Shown here piece after piece: positions 45,051-54,668 of a stretch of 64,000 nucleotides of DNA (positions are counted from its first letter, which is position 1; every line of letters begins with the position of its first letter). This DNA is from Claveliimonas ammoniilytica. Its GTDB lineage: Bacteria > Bacillota > Clostridia > Lachnospirales > Lachnospiraceae. The DNA is taken from NCBI RefSeq assembly GCF_025567415.1, contig NZ_JAOQJV010000002.1:1-64000 (forward strand), in the 5' to 3' direction. Below the pieces are notes generated by a model. The model was not told where the DNA came from. It did not search any database and saw only the letters and a program-made list of their open reading frames with translations. Both the position numbers and the translations under genes were made by a program.

Positions 45051-45410
45051 ATGAGCAATAAAAATGTTGAACCGGAAAGAGTAAGAAAAGGTCCGATGAC
45101 CGTAGAGGAAATTAAAGCCATGCGGGCAGCTGAAGGTATGATCGTGGATCTGGAAGACGAAGGTACCAACGTATATGTGATCAAAGCTTACCAGGAGAAG
45201 ATGAGCGTTGCGGTTGGAAGAATGTATAAGCAGGCCAGAAAGGAAATGGGACTGACTCAGCAGGAAGTCGCAGACGTATCTGGTGTAAAGCGTCCAAATA
45301 TCGCACGTCTGGAAAGCGGTAAACACAGTCCGACTGTGGATATGCTGAACCGTATTGCGGACAGCATGGGAATGGATATGGAAATCCATCTGATTGAAAG
45401 AGAACAATAA
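45051..45410 (+). CDS. XRE-family helix-turn-helix protein in the rpoBC operon
   Basis: The 119-residue protein has an N-terminal region of about 60 residues without a clear family (EEIKAMRAAEGMIVDLEDEG, KAYQEKMSVAVGRMYKQ) and a C-terminal XRE HTH (KEMGLTQQEVADVSGVKRPNIARLESG). This layout resembles HigA-type antitoxins, but no toxin gene is beside it. It begins 11 bases after rpoC with GGAGCG as ribosome binding site, so it is expressed with RNA polymerase subunits. Its target is unknown. Confidence 0.85.
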   Translation: MSNKNVEPERVRKGPMTVEEIKAMRAAEGMIVDLEDEGTNVYVIKAYQEKMSVAVGRMYKQARKEMGLTQQEVADVSGVKRPNIARLESGKHSPTVDMLNRIADSMGMDMEIHLIEREQ

Positions 45411-45418
45411 ATGATATG

Positions 45419-45458
45419 GAATACTCAGGGGCAGATACTGTCGCTGAGTATTCTTTAT
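45419..45458 (+). terminator. Terminator of the rpoB-rpoC-XRE unit
   Basis: GAATACTCAG (45419-45428) pairs with CTGAGTATTC (45444-45453), followed by TTTATAT. The T run is short. A second nested hairpin (GATGCC 45463-45468 with GGCATC 45488-45493, and GGACC with GGTCT inside) precedes the HD gene and may affect its translation. Confidence 0.7.
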
Positions 45459-45512
45459 ATATGATGCCAGGGACCAAAGGTCTGACGGGCATCTGAATCA
45501 GGAGGCAGAATT

Positions 45513-46088
45513 ATGGCAGAGAGAATTACCAGAGAACAGGCACATGATATTTTGATGAAATATATGAAAGGTGAACGCTACATTCAGCACTCTTATGCAG
45601 TGGAAGCGATTATGAAAGGACTTGCCAAAAGACTTGCACCGGACGAAGTGGAGTACTGGGGAATTGCAGGACTTTTACATGATCTGGATGAAGAACAGTG
45701 TGACTGGCAGCACGATATGTCCGTGCATGGACCGACATCAGTAGAAATTTTGAAAAAAGAAGGAATAGATGATCCGGTTCTTGGGGATGCTATAAAAGCG
45801 CACAATCCGAAATGTGGCATGAAAGCTAAGACCAATCTGCAGTATGCACTGCTTGCGGCAGATCCGATGAGCGGGTTTGTTAAGGCAGTTGCACAGATCT
45901 ATCCGGATAAGAAAATTGCAAGCGTGAAACATAAATCTGTCATGAAACGATTTAATGAACTCCGATTTGCATCTGGTGCCAACAGAGATTATATGGAAGC
46001 AATCGAGTTTACCGGGCTCAGTCTGGATGACTTGATTGATGTGGCTTTGGAAGAAATGGGAGCAATCGCAGATGTCCTTGGATTGTAA
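45513..46088 (+). CDS. HD-domain phosphohydrolase-like protein
   Basis: The 191-residue protein has an HDIG-type HD domain: HSYAVEAIMKGLAKRL, then GIAGLLHDLDEEQ (the HD pair), and AIKAHNP. Such proteins hydrolyse phosphate esters of nucleotides; the substrate is unknown. The ribosome binding site is AGGAGGC. Its end overlaps the start of the VanZ gene, so the two are coupled. Confidence 0.88.
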   Translation: MAERITREQAHDILMKYMKGERYIQHSYAVEAIMKGLAKRLAPDEVEYWGIAGLLHDLDEEQCDWQHDMSVHGPTSVEILKKEGIDDPVLGDAIKAHNPKCGMKAKTNLQYALLAADPMSGFVKAVAQIYPDKKIASVKHKSVMKRFNELRFASGANRDYMEAIEFTGLSLDDLIDVALEEMGAIADVLGL

Positions 46089-46581
46089 AAAGAATAAGAC
46101 ATTGTCAAAAATCAGTAAAATCTTACTTCCTGTTCTTGCTTTATGTTGGATGATGGTGATTTTCTGGTTCTCGGCTGCACCGGCACCAGAGTCATCCGAG
46201 ATGAGTTATACGGTAGGACTACAGATCGGTAAAATAGCAGTGGCGGATTTTGATGCGTGGACTACAGAAGAACAAAATGCTTTTGCAGAAAAAATCGAAT
46301 ATCCAATCCGTAAAATGGCACATGCGACAGAATATGCAATTCTTGGAATGCTCGTATCGGGAACAGCGTATGCATATGGTATCTGTGGAAAGAAGGCAAT
46401 ACGATATGCCTGGATTTGGGCTGCATTCTATGCCGCGACCGATGAGTTTCATCAGCTTTTTGTACCTGGAAGAAGTGGGCAGATCCGGGATGTGATACTG
46501 GACAGCGCAGGGGCTGCGGTTGGAATCCTGATATTGTGCAGAGTCGGCAGAGTGCGGCAGAGAGTTGCGAGAAAAAAGTAA
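46072..46581 (+). CDS. VanZ family membrane protein
   Basis: I take ATG 46072, which overlaps the end of the HD gene; an upstream ATG (46036) would add 12 residues with no better signal. The 169-residue protein has four membrane helices and the VanZ signature (VIFWFSAAPAPES, KMAHATEYAILGML, TDEFHQLFVPGRSGQIRDVILDSAGA). VanZ proteins are linked to glycopeptide tolerance in some strains, but most chromosomal copies have no such role. Confidence 0.85.
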   Translation: MSLDCKKNKTLSKISKILLPVLALCWMMVIFWFSAAPAPESSEMSYTVGLQIGKIAVADFDAWTTEEQNAFAEKIEYPIRKMAHATEYAILGMLVSGTAYAYGICGKKAIRYAWIWAAFYAATDEFHQLFVPGRSGQIRDVILDSAGAAVGILILCRVGRVRQRVARKK

Positions 46582-46610
46582 AACAGCTTTTTATTTACCG
46601 GGGTATGTGT

Positions 46611-46716
46611 TATAATGAAACATGTAAGAATGATGGGAGTATTTGATAAATATCATTCCTGGAGTATAAATAATCCAAGCCGTGCAGAAGCAGAGTTCTT
46701 TTGTACGGCTTTTTTA
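46611..46716 (+). ncRNA. Putative small RNA between vanZ-like gene and rpsL
   Basis: TATAAT (46611-46616) with an extended TGT in front could start a transcript near 46623. About 90 bases later AAGCCGTGCA (46677-46686) pairs with TGTACGGCTT (46702-46711) and six T residues follow. The segment has no coding frame of note. The -35 is poor. The alternative is that the terminator simply ends the HD-VanZ transcript. Confidence 0.4.
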
Positions 46717-46784
46717 TGTATAAAATCGCATAAGATCAGAACTTGCCTGTTTTGACCTGATTCAAACATTCTTTATAAAAGCCC

Positions 46785-46813
46785 TTGACATTTACAGATA
46801 AACCCACTAAAAT
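46785..46813 (+). promoter_or_regulatory. Promoter of rpsL-rpsG-fusA
   Basis: TTGACA (46785-46790), 17 bp spacer, TAAAAT (46808-46813). In the leader, GCACAAAAA (46824-46832) pairs with TTTTTGTGC (46841-46849). The 322 bases between the VanZ gene and rpsL hold this promoter and leader and the putative small RNA; nothing else is seen. Confidence 0.8.
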
Positions 46814-46903
46814 ATTCAAGTGTGCACAAAAATGCATTGTTTTTTGTGCGCCAAACATTAGATGTTTAACCAGTAACTTATTTTATTGTAGGAGGTGAAT
46901 GAA

Positions 46904-47323
46904 ATGCCAACATTTAACCAGTTAGTTAGAAAAGGACGTCAGACTTCTGTAAAGAAATCTACAGCTCCGGCACTTCAGAAGGGTTACAACTCTTTAAGAA
47001 AGAAAGTAACAGACACATCTGCACCGCAGAAGAGAGGTGTTTGTACAGCTGTTAAGACAGCTACACCTAAGAAGCCTAACTCAGCTCTTAGAAAGATCGC
47101 CAGAGTTCGTCTTTCTAACGGAATCGAAGTAACAAGCTATATCCCAGGAGAAGGACACAACCTTCAGGAGCATAGTGTAGTACTGATCCGTGGTGGTCGT
47201 GTTAAGGACTTGCCAGGTACAAGATACCATATCGTTCGTGGAACACTTGATACAGCAGGTGTTGCAAAGAGACGCCAGGCTCGTTCTAAATACGGTGCAA
47301 AGAGACCAAAAGACGCTAAATAA
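46904..47323 (+). CDS. rpsL: 30S ribosomal protein S12
   Basis: Start at ATG 46904 (MPTFNQLVRKGRQTS) behind GGAGGTG; the frame is open nine bases further but that start would overlap the ribosome binding site. The 139-residue protein has wild-type streptomycin-region residues (TPKKPNSALRK, GHNLQEHSVVLIRGG) and the longer loop (YNSLRKKVTDTSAPQKRG) seen in Clostridia. Confidence 0.97.
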   Translation: MPTFNQLVRKGRQTSVKKSTAPALQKGYNSLRKKVTDTSAPQKRGVCTAVKTATPKKPNSALRKIARVRLSNGIEVTSYIPGEGHNLQEHSVVLIRGGRVKDLPGTRYHIVRGTLDTAGVAKRRQARSKYGAKRPKDAK

Positions 47324-47546
47324 GATATTTAGACAAGATATCATAAGCGCGTAAGCGCAGACAACTGTTATTCACAAACAGAACTATGATGAAGTAAGTT
47401 GCAGGGTAGAAGATATATCTGCAGATAGAACAATGCGTATCTGCAGACATTTTTCTGAAGTATGCCCTGTGCACTACACAGTATCATTAGAACGACACAT
47501 GTGAGTACCTATGAATTAAATCAATATATTTAAGGAGGGAAGAACC

Positions 47547-48017
47547 GTGCCACGTAAAGGACATACTCAGAAAAGAGACGTATTAGCGGATCCAATGTAC
47601 AACAACAAAGTGGTTACAAAGCTTATCAACAACATCATGTTAGATGGTAAGAAGGGCGTAGCTCAGAAGATTGTATACGGTGCATTCGCAAGAGTAGAAG
47701 AAAAGACAGGCAAGCCGGCAATCGAAGTATTTGAGGAGGCTATGAACAATATCATGCCAGTACTCGAGGTTAAAGCAAGACGTATCGGTGGTGCAACATA
47801 CCAGGTACCGATCGAGGTAAGAGCAGACAGAAGACAGGCACTTGCACTTCGTTGGCTGACCATGTTCTCACGCAAGAGAGGCGAGAAGACCATGGAAGAG
47901 AGACTTGCAAACGAAATTATGGATGCTATGAACAACACAGGCGCATCTGTAAAGAAAAAAGAAGATATGCACAAGATGGCAGAAGCAAACAAGGCGTTTG
48001 CTCACTATCGTTTCTAA
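47547..48017 (+). CDS. rpsG: 30S ribosomal protein S7
   Basis: GTG start, read MPRKGHTQKRDVLADP, with AAGGAGGG in front. The 156-residue protein matches S7 (KLINNIMLDGKKGVAQKIVYGAF, RRIGGATYQVPIEVR). The 223 bases after rpsL contain repeated TCTGCAGA strings and GCGCGTAAGCGC and probably fold as a leader for rpsG; S7 is a known autoregulator in E. coli, but no defined motif is recognised here. Confidence 0.97.
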   Translation: MPRKGHTQKRDVLADPMYNNKVVTKLINNIMLDGKKGVAQKIVYGAFARVEEKTGKPAIEVFEEAMNNIMPVLEVKARRIGGATYQVPIEVRADRRQALALRWLTMFSRKRGEKTMEERLANEIMDAMNNTGASVKKKEDMHKMAEANKAFAHYRF

Positions 48018-48032
48018 TTTTAGGAGGCAATA

Positions 48033-50153
48033 ATGGCTGGAAGAGAATATCCATTGGAGAGAACCAGGAATATCGGTATTATGGCGCATATTGACGCTGG
48101 TAAGACTACACTTACAGAGCGTATTCTTTACTATACCGGTGTAAATTATAAAATTGGTGATACTCATGAAGGTACTGCTACCATGGACTGGATGGAACAG
48201 GAGCAGGAAAGAGGTATCACTATCACATCAGCCGCTACCACATGTCACTGGACTCTGCAGGAAAACTGCAAGCCAAAGGCAGGTGCTAAGGAACATCGTA
48301 TCAACATCATCGATACTCCGGGACACGTTGACTTTACTGTAGAGGTAGAGCGTTCACTTCGTGTACTGGACGGCGCTGTTGGTGTGTTCTGTGCTAAGGG
48401 TGGTGTTGAGCCACAGTCAGAAAACGTATGGCGTCAGGCTGACACATACAATGTACCTAGAATGGCATTCATCAATAAGATGGATATCCTGGGTGCTGAT
48501 TTCTACAATGCAGTAGACCAGATCAGAACAAGACTTGGTAAGAACGCTATCGTTCTTCAGTTGCCAATCGGTAAAGAAGATGATTTCCAGGGAATCATTG
48601 ACCTGATGGAAATGAAAGCTTACATCTACAATGATGATAAGGGTGATGATATTTCTATCACAGATATCCCGGCTGATATGGCTGATGATGCTGAACTGTA
48701 TCGTTCAGAACTCGTAGAGAAGATCTGCGAACTGGATGACGAACTTATGATGATGTATCTGGAAGACGAAATTCCGGAAGTAGACCAGCTTAAGGCAGTT
48801 CTTCGTAAAGCTACATGTGAGTGTACAGCAGTACCAGTTTGCTGCGGTAGTGCTTACAGAAATAAAGGTGTTCAGAAACTTCTGGATGCTATTCTTGAGT
48901 ACATGCCAGCTCCTACAGATATCCCATCTATCAAGGGAACTGATATGGATGGTAATGAAGTTGAGAGACATTCATCTGATGATGAGCCGTTCTCAGCTCT
49001 GGCATTCAAGATCATGGCTGACCCATTCGTTGGTAAGCTTGCATTCTTCCGAGTATATTCAGGAACTATGAACTCAGGTTCTTATGTATATAACTCAACA
49101 AAAGATAAAAAAGAGCGTGTAGGACGTATCCTTCAGATGCACGCTAACAAACGTCAGGAACTGGATAAAGTATATTCAGGAGATATCGCAGCTGCAGTTG
49201 GATTTAAGATCACTACAACAGGTGATACAATCTGTGACGAGCAGCATCCGGTAATCCTTGAGTCTATGGAATTCCCAGAGCCGGTTATCGAGCTGGCTAT
49301 CGAGCCTAAGACTAAGGCTTCTCAGGGTAAACTTGGTGAGTCTCTTGCTAAACTGGCAGAAGAAGATCCGACATTCCGTGCTCATACAGATCACGAGACA
49401 GGTCAGACAATCATCGCTGGTATGGGTGAGCTCCACCTGGAAATCATCGTAGACAGACTTCTGCGTGAGTTCAAGGTAGAGGCTAATGTAGGTGCTCCTC
49501 AGGTTGCGTACAAAGAAGCATTTACTAAGGCAGTTGACGTTGACAGCAAATACGCTAAACAGTCAGGTGGACGTGGACAGTACGGACACTGTAAAGTTAA
49601 ATTCGAGCCTATGGATGCCAACGGTGAAGAACTGTTCAAGTTTGAATCTACTGTTGTCGGTGGTGCTATTCCGAAGGAATATATCCCAGCTGTAGGTGAA
49701 GGTATCGAGGAAGCTATGAAGTCTGGTATTCTTGGAGGATTCCCGGTAGTTGGTATTCATGCTAACGTATATGACGGATCTTACCATGAAGTCGATTCAA
49801 GTGAAATGGCATTCCATATTGCCGGTTCCCTTGCATTTAAGGATGCTATGAAGAAAGCTGCTCCGGTACTGCTCGAGCCTATCATGAAGGTAGAAGTAAC
49901 CATGCCTGAAGAGTACATGGGAGATATTATCGGTGATATCAACTCTCGTCGTGGACGTATCGAAGGTATGGATGATCTGGGCGGTGGAAAGATTGTACGT
50001 GGATACGTACCGCTTTCAGAAATGTTCGGATACTCTACAGACCTTCGTTCCAGAACACAGGGACGTGGTAACTACTCAATGTTCTTCGAGAAGTATGAGC
50101 CGGTTCCGAAGTCAGTTCAGGAGAAGATCTTATCTGGTAAAGAGAGCAAATAA
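48033..50153 (+). CDS. fusA: Translation elongation factor G
   Basis: The 706-residue protein has the GTPase motifs (AHIDAGKTT, DTPGHVDF, NKMD) and EF-G domains II-V (GRGQYGHCKVKFEP, SRRGRIEGMDD). It drives translocation. It is 15 bases behind rpsG and shares its transcript. Confidence 0.98.
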   Translation: MAGREYPLERTRNIGIMAHIDAGKTTLTERILYYTGVNYKIGDTHEGTATMDWMEQEQERGITITSAATTCHWTLQENCKPKAGAKEHRINIIDTPGHVDFTVEVERSLRVLDGAVGVFCAKGGVEPQSENVWRQADTYNVPRMAFINKMDILGADFYNAVDQIRTRLGKNAIVLQLPIGKEDDFQGIIDLMEMKAYIYNDDKGDDISITDIPADMADDAELYRSELVEKICELDDELMMMYLEDEIPEVDQLKAVLRKATCECTAVPVCCGSAYRNKGVQKLLDAILEYMPAPTDIPSIKGTDMDGNEVERHSSDDEPFSALAFKIMADPFVGKLAFFRVYSGTMNSGSYVYNSTKDKKERVGRILQMHANKRQELDKVYSGDIAAAVGFKITTTGDTICDEQHPVILESMEFPEPVIELAIEPKTKASQGKLGESLAKLAEEDPTFRAHTDHETGQTIIAGMGELHLEIIVDRLLREFKVEANVGAPQVAYKEAFTKAVDVDSKYAKQSGGRGQYGHCKVKFEPMDANGEELFKFESTVVGGAIPKEYIPAVGEGIEEAMKSGILGGFPVVGIHANVYDGSYHEVDSSEMAFHIAGSLAFKDAMKKAAPVLLEPIMKVEVTMPEEYMGDIIGDINSRRGRIEGMDDLGGGKIVRGYVPLSEMFGYSTDLRSRTQGRGNYSMFFEKYEPVPKSVQEKILSGKESK

Positions 50154-50194
50154 TAAAACAGGCGTATTTTGTGCTTAAAAAGTATGGAAAAGGC

Positions 50195-50223
50195 TTGAAA
50201 AACTGGGCATTTTGAAATATAAT
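50195..50223 (+). promoter_or_regulatory. Promoter of tuf
   Basis: TTGAAA (50195-50200), 17 bp spacer, TATAAT (50218-50223). It gives tuf its own transcript besides read-through from fusA. Confidence 0.82.
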
Positions 50224-50294
50224 CAAAATTAGCCGAGTTAACATGAAAAAATAAAAAAGCCTGAGAAGGCAATTGAATAAGGAGGATATTCAAA

Positions 50295-51488
50295 ATGGCA
50301 AAAGCTAAATTTGAAAGAACAAAACCACATTGTAATATCGGTACCATCGGCCACGTTGACCATGGTAAAACTACTCTGACAGCAGCAATCACAAAGGTTC
50401 TGTCTGAGAGAGTAGAAGGTAATGCAGCTGTAGATTTCGAGAACATCGATAAAGCTCCAGAAGAGAGAGAGCGTGGAATCACTATCTCTACAGCACACGT
50501 AGAGTATGAGACAGCTAAGAGACATTACGCACACGTTGACTGCCCAGGACATGCTGACTACGTTAAGAACATGATTACTGGTGCTGCTCAGATGGATGGA
50601 GCTATCCTTGTAGTAGCTGCAACTGATGGTGTTATGGCTCAGACTTCAGAGCATATCCTGCTTTCACGTCAGGTAGGTGTTCCTTACATCGTAGTATTCA
50701 TGAACAAATGTGACATGGTAGACGATGAGGAGCTTCTTGAACTGGTAGAGATGGAAATCCGTGAGAAACTTGACGAGTATGAATTCCCAGGCGATGACAC
50801 ACCAATCATCCAGGGATCAGCTCTTAAAGCTCTTGAGGATCCACACTCAGAGTGGGGCGACAAGATCATGGAACTGATGGATACTGTTGATGAGTACATC
50901 CCAGACCCACAGCGTCCTACAGATCAGCCATTCCTTATGCCAATCGAGGACGTATTCACTATCACAGGACGTGGTACTGTTGCAACTGGTAGAGTAGAGC
51001 GTGGTACAATCCACCTCAACGAAGAAGTTGAAATCGTTGGTATTAAAGAAGAGATCCAGAAGACAACTGTAACTGGTATCGAAATGTTCCGTAAGCTCCT
51101 TGACGAAGGACAGGCTGGTGATAACATCGGTGCTCTGCTTCGTGGTATCAAGAGAGAAGACATCGAAAGAGGTCAGTGTCTTATTAAACCAGGCAGCGTA
51201 ACATGCCACAGAAAGTGTACTGGTCAGGTATACGTTCTGACAAAAGACGAAGGTGGACGTCATACTCCATTCTTCAACAACTACCGTCCACAGTTCTACT
51301 TCAGAACAACAGACGTAACAGGTGTATGTAACCTTCCAGAAGGTGTTGAAATGTGTATGCCTGGAGATAACGTAGAGATGACAATCGAACTGATTCACCC
51401 AGTAGCTATGGAGCAGGGTCTTCGTTTCGCTATCCGTGAAGGTGGACGTACTGTAGGTTCAGGACGTGTTGCTACAATCATCGAGTAA
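50295..51488 (+). CDS. tuf: Translation elongation factor Tu
   Basis: The 397-residue protein has GHVDHGKTTLTAAIT, DCPGHADYVKNM, NKCDMVDD and the C-terminal RTTDVTGV and GGRTVGSG motifs. It carries aminoacyl-tRNA to the ribosome. AAGGAGG ribosome binding site. A strong terminator follows and closes the superoperon. Confidence 0.98.
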   Translation: MAKAKFERTKPHCNIGTIGHVDHGKTTLTAAITKVLSERVEGNAAVDFENIDKAPEERERGITISTAHVEYETAKRHYAHVDCPGHADYVKNMITGAAQMDGAILVVAATDGVMAQTSEHILLSRQVGVPYIVVFMNKCDMVDDEELLELVEMEIREKLDEYEFPGDDTPIIQGSALKALEDPHSEWGDKIMELMDTVDEYIPDPQRPTDQPFLMPIEDVFTITGRGTVATGRVERGTIHLNEEVEIVGIKEEIQKTTVTGIEMFRKLLDEGQAGDNIGALLRGIKREDIERGQCLIKPGSVTCHRKCTGQVYVLTKDEGGRHTPFFNNYRPQFYFRTTDVTGVCNLPEGVEMCMPGDNVEMTIELIHPVAMEQGLRFAIREGGRTVGSGRVATIIE

Positions 51489-51524
51489 TTATAATCTGTT
51501 ATCAGAATATTAACTCAAATATTT

Positions 51525-51555
51525 ACCCCAGAGGCTTAGGCTTCTGGGGTTTTTA
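51525..51555 (+). terminator. Terminator after tuf
   Basis: ACCCCAGA (51525-51532) pairs with TCTGGGGT (51543-51550), followed by TTTTT. Confidence 0.92.
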
Positions 51556-51641
51556 TATATAGGATGAAATAGTATTAGGGAAGAATGTTTACAGTCTTCC
51601 CTTTATTTTTAACTTATTTATAAGGCATAAGCTTCAATATA

Positions 51642-51650
51642 TGGTATAAT
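51642..51650 (+). promoter_or_regulatory. Extended -10 promoter of the FHA/kinase operon
   Basis: TGG followed by TATAAT (51645-51650) is an extended -10 element; the -35 region is poor. It is the only candidate I see between the tuf terminator and the FHA gene. Confidence 0.5.
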
Positions 51651-51730
51651 TTTACCAAAAGTGTTGAAGATGGCTACAACTATGATACCCTTTAACATCT
51701 TAGTATATTTTATATATGGAGGATTTGAGC

Positions 51731-52315
51731 GTGAAGAACTATTTGGATGAATGGAAAGATATTCAAGACGTGTACATCCCGCAAGCGAATACAATCGGAT
51801 TTCAAGAGTCTGTAATCATAAGAGATTATATTCCGCCAAGAGAGACGTCTGTGTTTATGCCGGAAGCGGATGGAACAGAATTGCTGCGCCATGAAGACAA
51901 CGAGACGGAACTTCTGACGTCAGAGACAGATGAAACAGATCTGTTGGTGAATGAGAATGATGATGAGACAGTTCTGGCAACGACTGAGTATTCGGGTGAT
52001 GATGAGACCGTGTTGGCATTTATGGCATATGAACCGATTAAACTGAAGCGTGTGAAGACGCAGGAGATTGTTGAGGTTACGGGCGATGAATTTTATATTG
52101 GCAAGCAGGCTGGTAATAATTATGTGATAAAAGATAATCCGATGATCAGTCGGAAACATGTGAGAATTTTTAAACAAAGTGGTTCGTATTGGATTGAGGA
52201 TCTGGATTCTTTGAACCATACGTATATTGATGACAGTATGATCCAGACGCCTGTAGTGCTGACAGCGGGCATGACGTTCCGGCTGTCTACGGATGAAGTC
52301 TTTGAAGTAATATAA
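51731..52315 (+). CDS. FHA-domain protein with repeated threonine acceptor-like motifs
   Basis: GTG start at 51731, seven bases after GGAGGA (51718-51723); an ATG at 51716 would overlap that site. In the first 100 residues of 194, five short motifs recur about every ten residues: GTELL, ETELL, ETDLL, ETVLA, ETVLA (T49, T59, T69, T80, T93). FHA residues follow at about 105-194 (FYIGKQAGNNYVI, ISRKHVRIF, LNHTYID). FHA domains bind phosphothreonine, so the repeats may be phosphorylated by the kinase encoded downstream and bound by this or other FHA domains, as in GarA-type switches (inference). Confidence 0.85.
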   Translation: MKNYLDEWKDIQDVYIPQANTIGFQESVIIRDYIPPRETSVFMPEADGTELLRHEDNETELLTSETDETDLLVNENDDETVLATTEYSGDDETVLAFMAYEPIKLKRVKTQEIVEVTGDEFYIGKQAGNNYVIKDNPMISRKHVRIFKQSGSYWIEDLDSLNHTYIDDSMIQTPVVLTAGMTFRLSTDEVFEVI

Positions 52316-52346
52316 GCAGTAGGGATATAAAGGGATGGAGAGAAGA

Positions 52347-54650
52347 ATGTTGACTGTGATCAACAGTAATGGAGCGATCACAGAAGTTGATTTAGATAAA
52401 TATAATAAAAAAGAACTTCGCATTGGACGTGATGGAAGCAAGTGCGATATTGTAATTGCAGATCCAATCGTATCCAAAGTGCATGGCATGATACATTTGG
52501 AACGTTCGTATCTGATGTATAGGGATGAGGACAGCAGTAACGGTACCTTTTGGGAAAATGGAGGCGGTCGGAAGCTGCTTAGTAAGAGAGACGGCTTTGT
52601 TGATATTTTTGACCAGACTGTGTTGAGAATTGGTAATGTGAATAATCCGGATGAGATGGTACTGCTGTTATATCAGAATTCAGATGAGCGGGAAGACTGG
52701 AAACGGGTATCTCTGGATGGACAGGTGGTACGGATTGGTCGTGATCCGGAAAACCAGATTGTACTCCGGCATCCGGGAGTATCCAAGAGACATTGCATGA
52801 TTATTAGAAAGGATAATCATACTGTTCTGCATGACCTGAGAAGCGCCAATGGTGTGATGGTTAATGGCAGAGCCGTATCTGGCAATGTAGAGCTGAATGA
52901 TAAAGATATCATCCAGATTTTGGATTATAAGCTGTTATATTGTAATACATGTGTATATTATCATACGGTCACATCAGGCATATCACTGCGTGCATCGCAT
53001 GTCAATAAGATTGTCGGCAGAGGCAGAAAGAAAAAGCAGATCTTGAATGATGTAAGCTGTGAGATTAGGCCAAATGAATTTGTGGCGATTATCGGAGGAT
53101 CCGGTGCAGGTAAGACAACGCTGATGAATGCAATCAGCGGATTTGAACAGGAATTTACCGGAAAAGTATATTGTAATAACGTGGATCTGGTTGCACAGTT
53201 TCAGCATCTGAAGAATATTATCGGATTCGTGCCTCAGCAGGATATTATCTATGAGAATCTGACATTGAAGCGTATGCTTTTATATACAGCAAAGTTGAAG
53301 ATGCCGGAGGATACAAAGAAACAGGAGATGGAACAGCGAATTGAAGCTGTGCTTAAAATGGTGGATCTGCTGGAGCATCAAAATACTTATATCCGCAAGC
53401 TGTCGGGCGGACAGAAGAAGAGAGCCAGTATTGCGGTAGAACTGCTGGCAGATCCGAAGCTGTTTTTCCTGGATGAACCGACATCAGGACTGGATCCGGG
53501 TACGGAAAAGAATCTGATGGAAACATTGAGCAGACTTGCGAAGGAACAGAATAAGACGATTATCATGGTTACCCATACCACACAGAATCTGCATTTGTGT
53601 GACAAGATTATTTTCATGGGACCGGGCGGAAGACTGTGTTTCTGCGGAAATGTGCAGGAGGCAGAGGCATTTTACGGAACCAGTAATCTGGTGGATATCT
53701 ATAATAAGATTGCAGAACAGCCGGAATATTGGCAGCGCAAATTTGGACAGAGCAATCAGACCAGCACATTTCGTAACAATGTGACGGATATGCATGAGAA
53801 GCCAATCGTGAGCAAACGGAAGAAAGAATCAGCACTACGCCAGTTTGGAATCCTGGCGGAGCGCTACGGTGAACTGCTATGGAATGACAAACAGAGACTC
53901 GCACTTCTGCTGATCCAGCCGTTTTTGATTGCATTATTGTTAAATATCGTAGCGGACAAGAACATTTTTGATATATATGAGAGTACAAAGTCGATGCTGT
54001 TTGCGCTCAGCTGTTCCGGAATCTGGATCGGAATGTTCGATTCAATCCAGGAAATATGCAAAGAGCGTGTGATCCTGAAGCGAGAATATATGGCAAACCT
54101 GAAACTGCCATGTTATATGCTTTCAAAGTTCATGCTGCAGGCCGTGCTGGGACTGGTGCAGTCGATAATACTGACATTCGTATTTCTGAATCTGATCGGG
54201 AAGGATGTCAAAGGAATCTTCCTGTCGGATTTCCGTCTGGAAGTGCTGCTTACGATGTGGCTGACCGTGCTTGCATCCATTGCGATGGGGTTTATTATCT
54301 CGGCAATGGTTAAGAGCGGGGACAAAGCGATGGCAGTGGCACCGTTTGTGCTGATTGTACAGCTGCTGTTCAGCGGAATATTATTTACGCTGAAAGGAAT
54401 CGGTAAGAAGATTTCTTATTGCACGGTAAGCAGGTGGTCTGTGGAAGCGCTTGGAAGTATTTCTAGACTAAACAAGCTGGATCTGAAAATGCAGGCGGAT
54501 TTCCCGATGCTGGAACATGAGGCAGAGTCATTTTTTAAGGCGACAGGAGGTCATGTAATAAAGGTGTGGCTTATCCTGCTTGCAATGACGATAGTCCTTG
54601 TGGCGATTGGAACGGTCCTTTTACGAAATGTGGCGAAAGATCGAAGATAA
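52347..54650 (+). CDS. FHA-FHA-ABC exporter of the Rv1747/ABCG type
   Basis: Start chosen at ATG 52347, six bases after GGAG; ATG 52335 is possible. Residues about 20-90 and 110-190 are two FHA domains (LRIGRD, SNGTFWENG; VRIGRDPENQIVLRHPGVSKRHC, SANGVMVNGR). The ABC ATPase follows with Walker A GGSGAGKTT (250-258), signature LSGGQ (352-356) and Walker B LFFLDEP (372-378). The last 270 residues form an ABC2-type membrane domain with six helices. Mycobacterial Rv1747 has the same order and is regulated by a Ser/Thr kinase, which is encoded directly downstream here. The cargo is unknown. Confidence 0.9.
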   Translation: MLTVINSNGAITEVDLDKYNKKELRIGRDGSKCDIVIADPIVSKVHGMIHLERSYLMYRDEDSSNGTFWENGGGRKLLSKRDGFVDIFDQTVLRIGNVNNPDEMVLLLYQNSDEREDWKRVSLDGQVVRIGRDPENQIVLRHPGVSKRHCMIIRKDNHTVLHDLRSANGVMVNGRAVSGNVELNDKDIIQILDYKLLYCNTCVYYHTVTSGISLRASHVNKIVGRGRKKKQILNDVSCEIRPNEFVAIIGGSGAGKTTLMNAISGFEQEFTGKVYCNNVDLVAQFQHLKNIIGFVPQQDIIYENLTLKRMLLYTAKLKMPEDTKKQEMEQRIEAVLKMVDLLEHQNTYIRKLSGGQKKRASIAVELLADPKLFFLDEPTSGLDPGTEKNLMETLSRLAKEQNKTIIMVTHTTQNLHLCDKIIFMGPGGRLCFCGNVQEAEAFYGTSNLVDIYNKIAEQPEYWQRKFGQSNQTSTFRNNVTDMHEKPIVSKRKKESALRQFGILAERYGELLWNDKQRLALLLIQPFLIALLLNIVADKNIFDIYESTKSMLFALSCSGIWIGMFDSIQEICKERVILKREYMANLKLPCYMLSKFMLQAVLGLVQSIILTFVFLNLIGKDVKGIFLSDFRLEVLLTMWLTVLASIAMGFIISAMVKSGDKAMAVAPFVLIVQLLFSGILFTLKGIGKKISYCTVSRWSVEALGSISRLNKLDLKMQADFPMLEHEAESFFKATGGHVIKVWLILLAMTIVLVAIGTVLLRNVAKDRR

Positions 54651-54668
54651 GAAAGGCAATGAGAAGTA

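Noticed and set aside
46072..46581. Glycopeptide resistance locus
   Set aside because: The VanZ-like gene stands alone with an HD gene; no vanHAX or vanRS genes are present.
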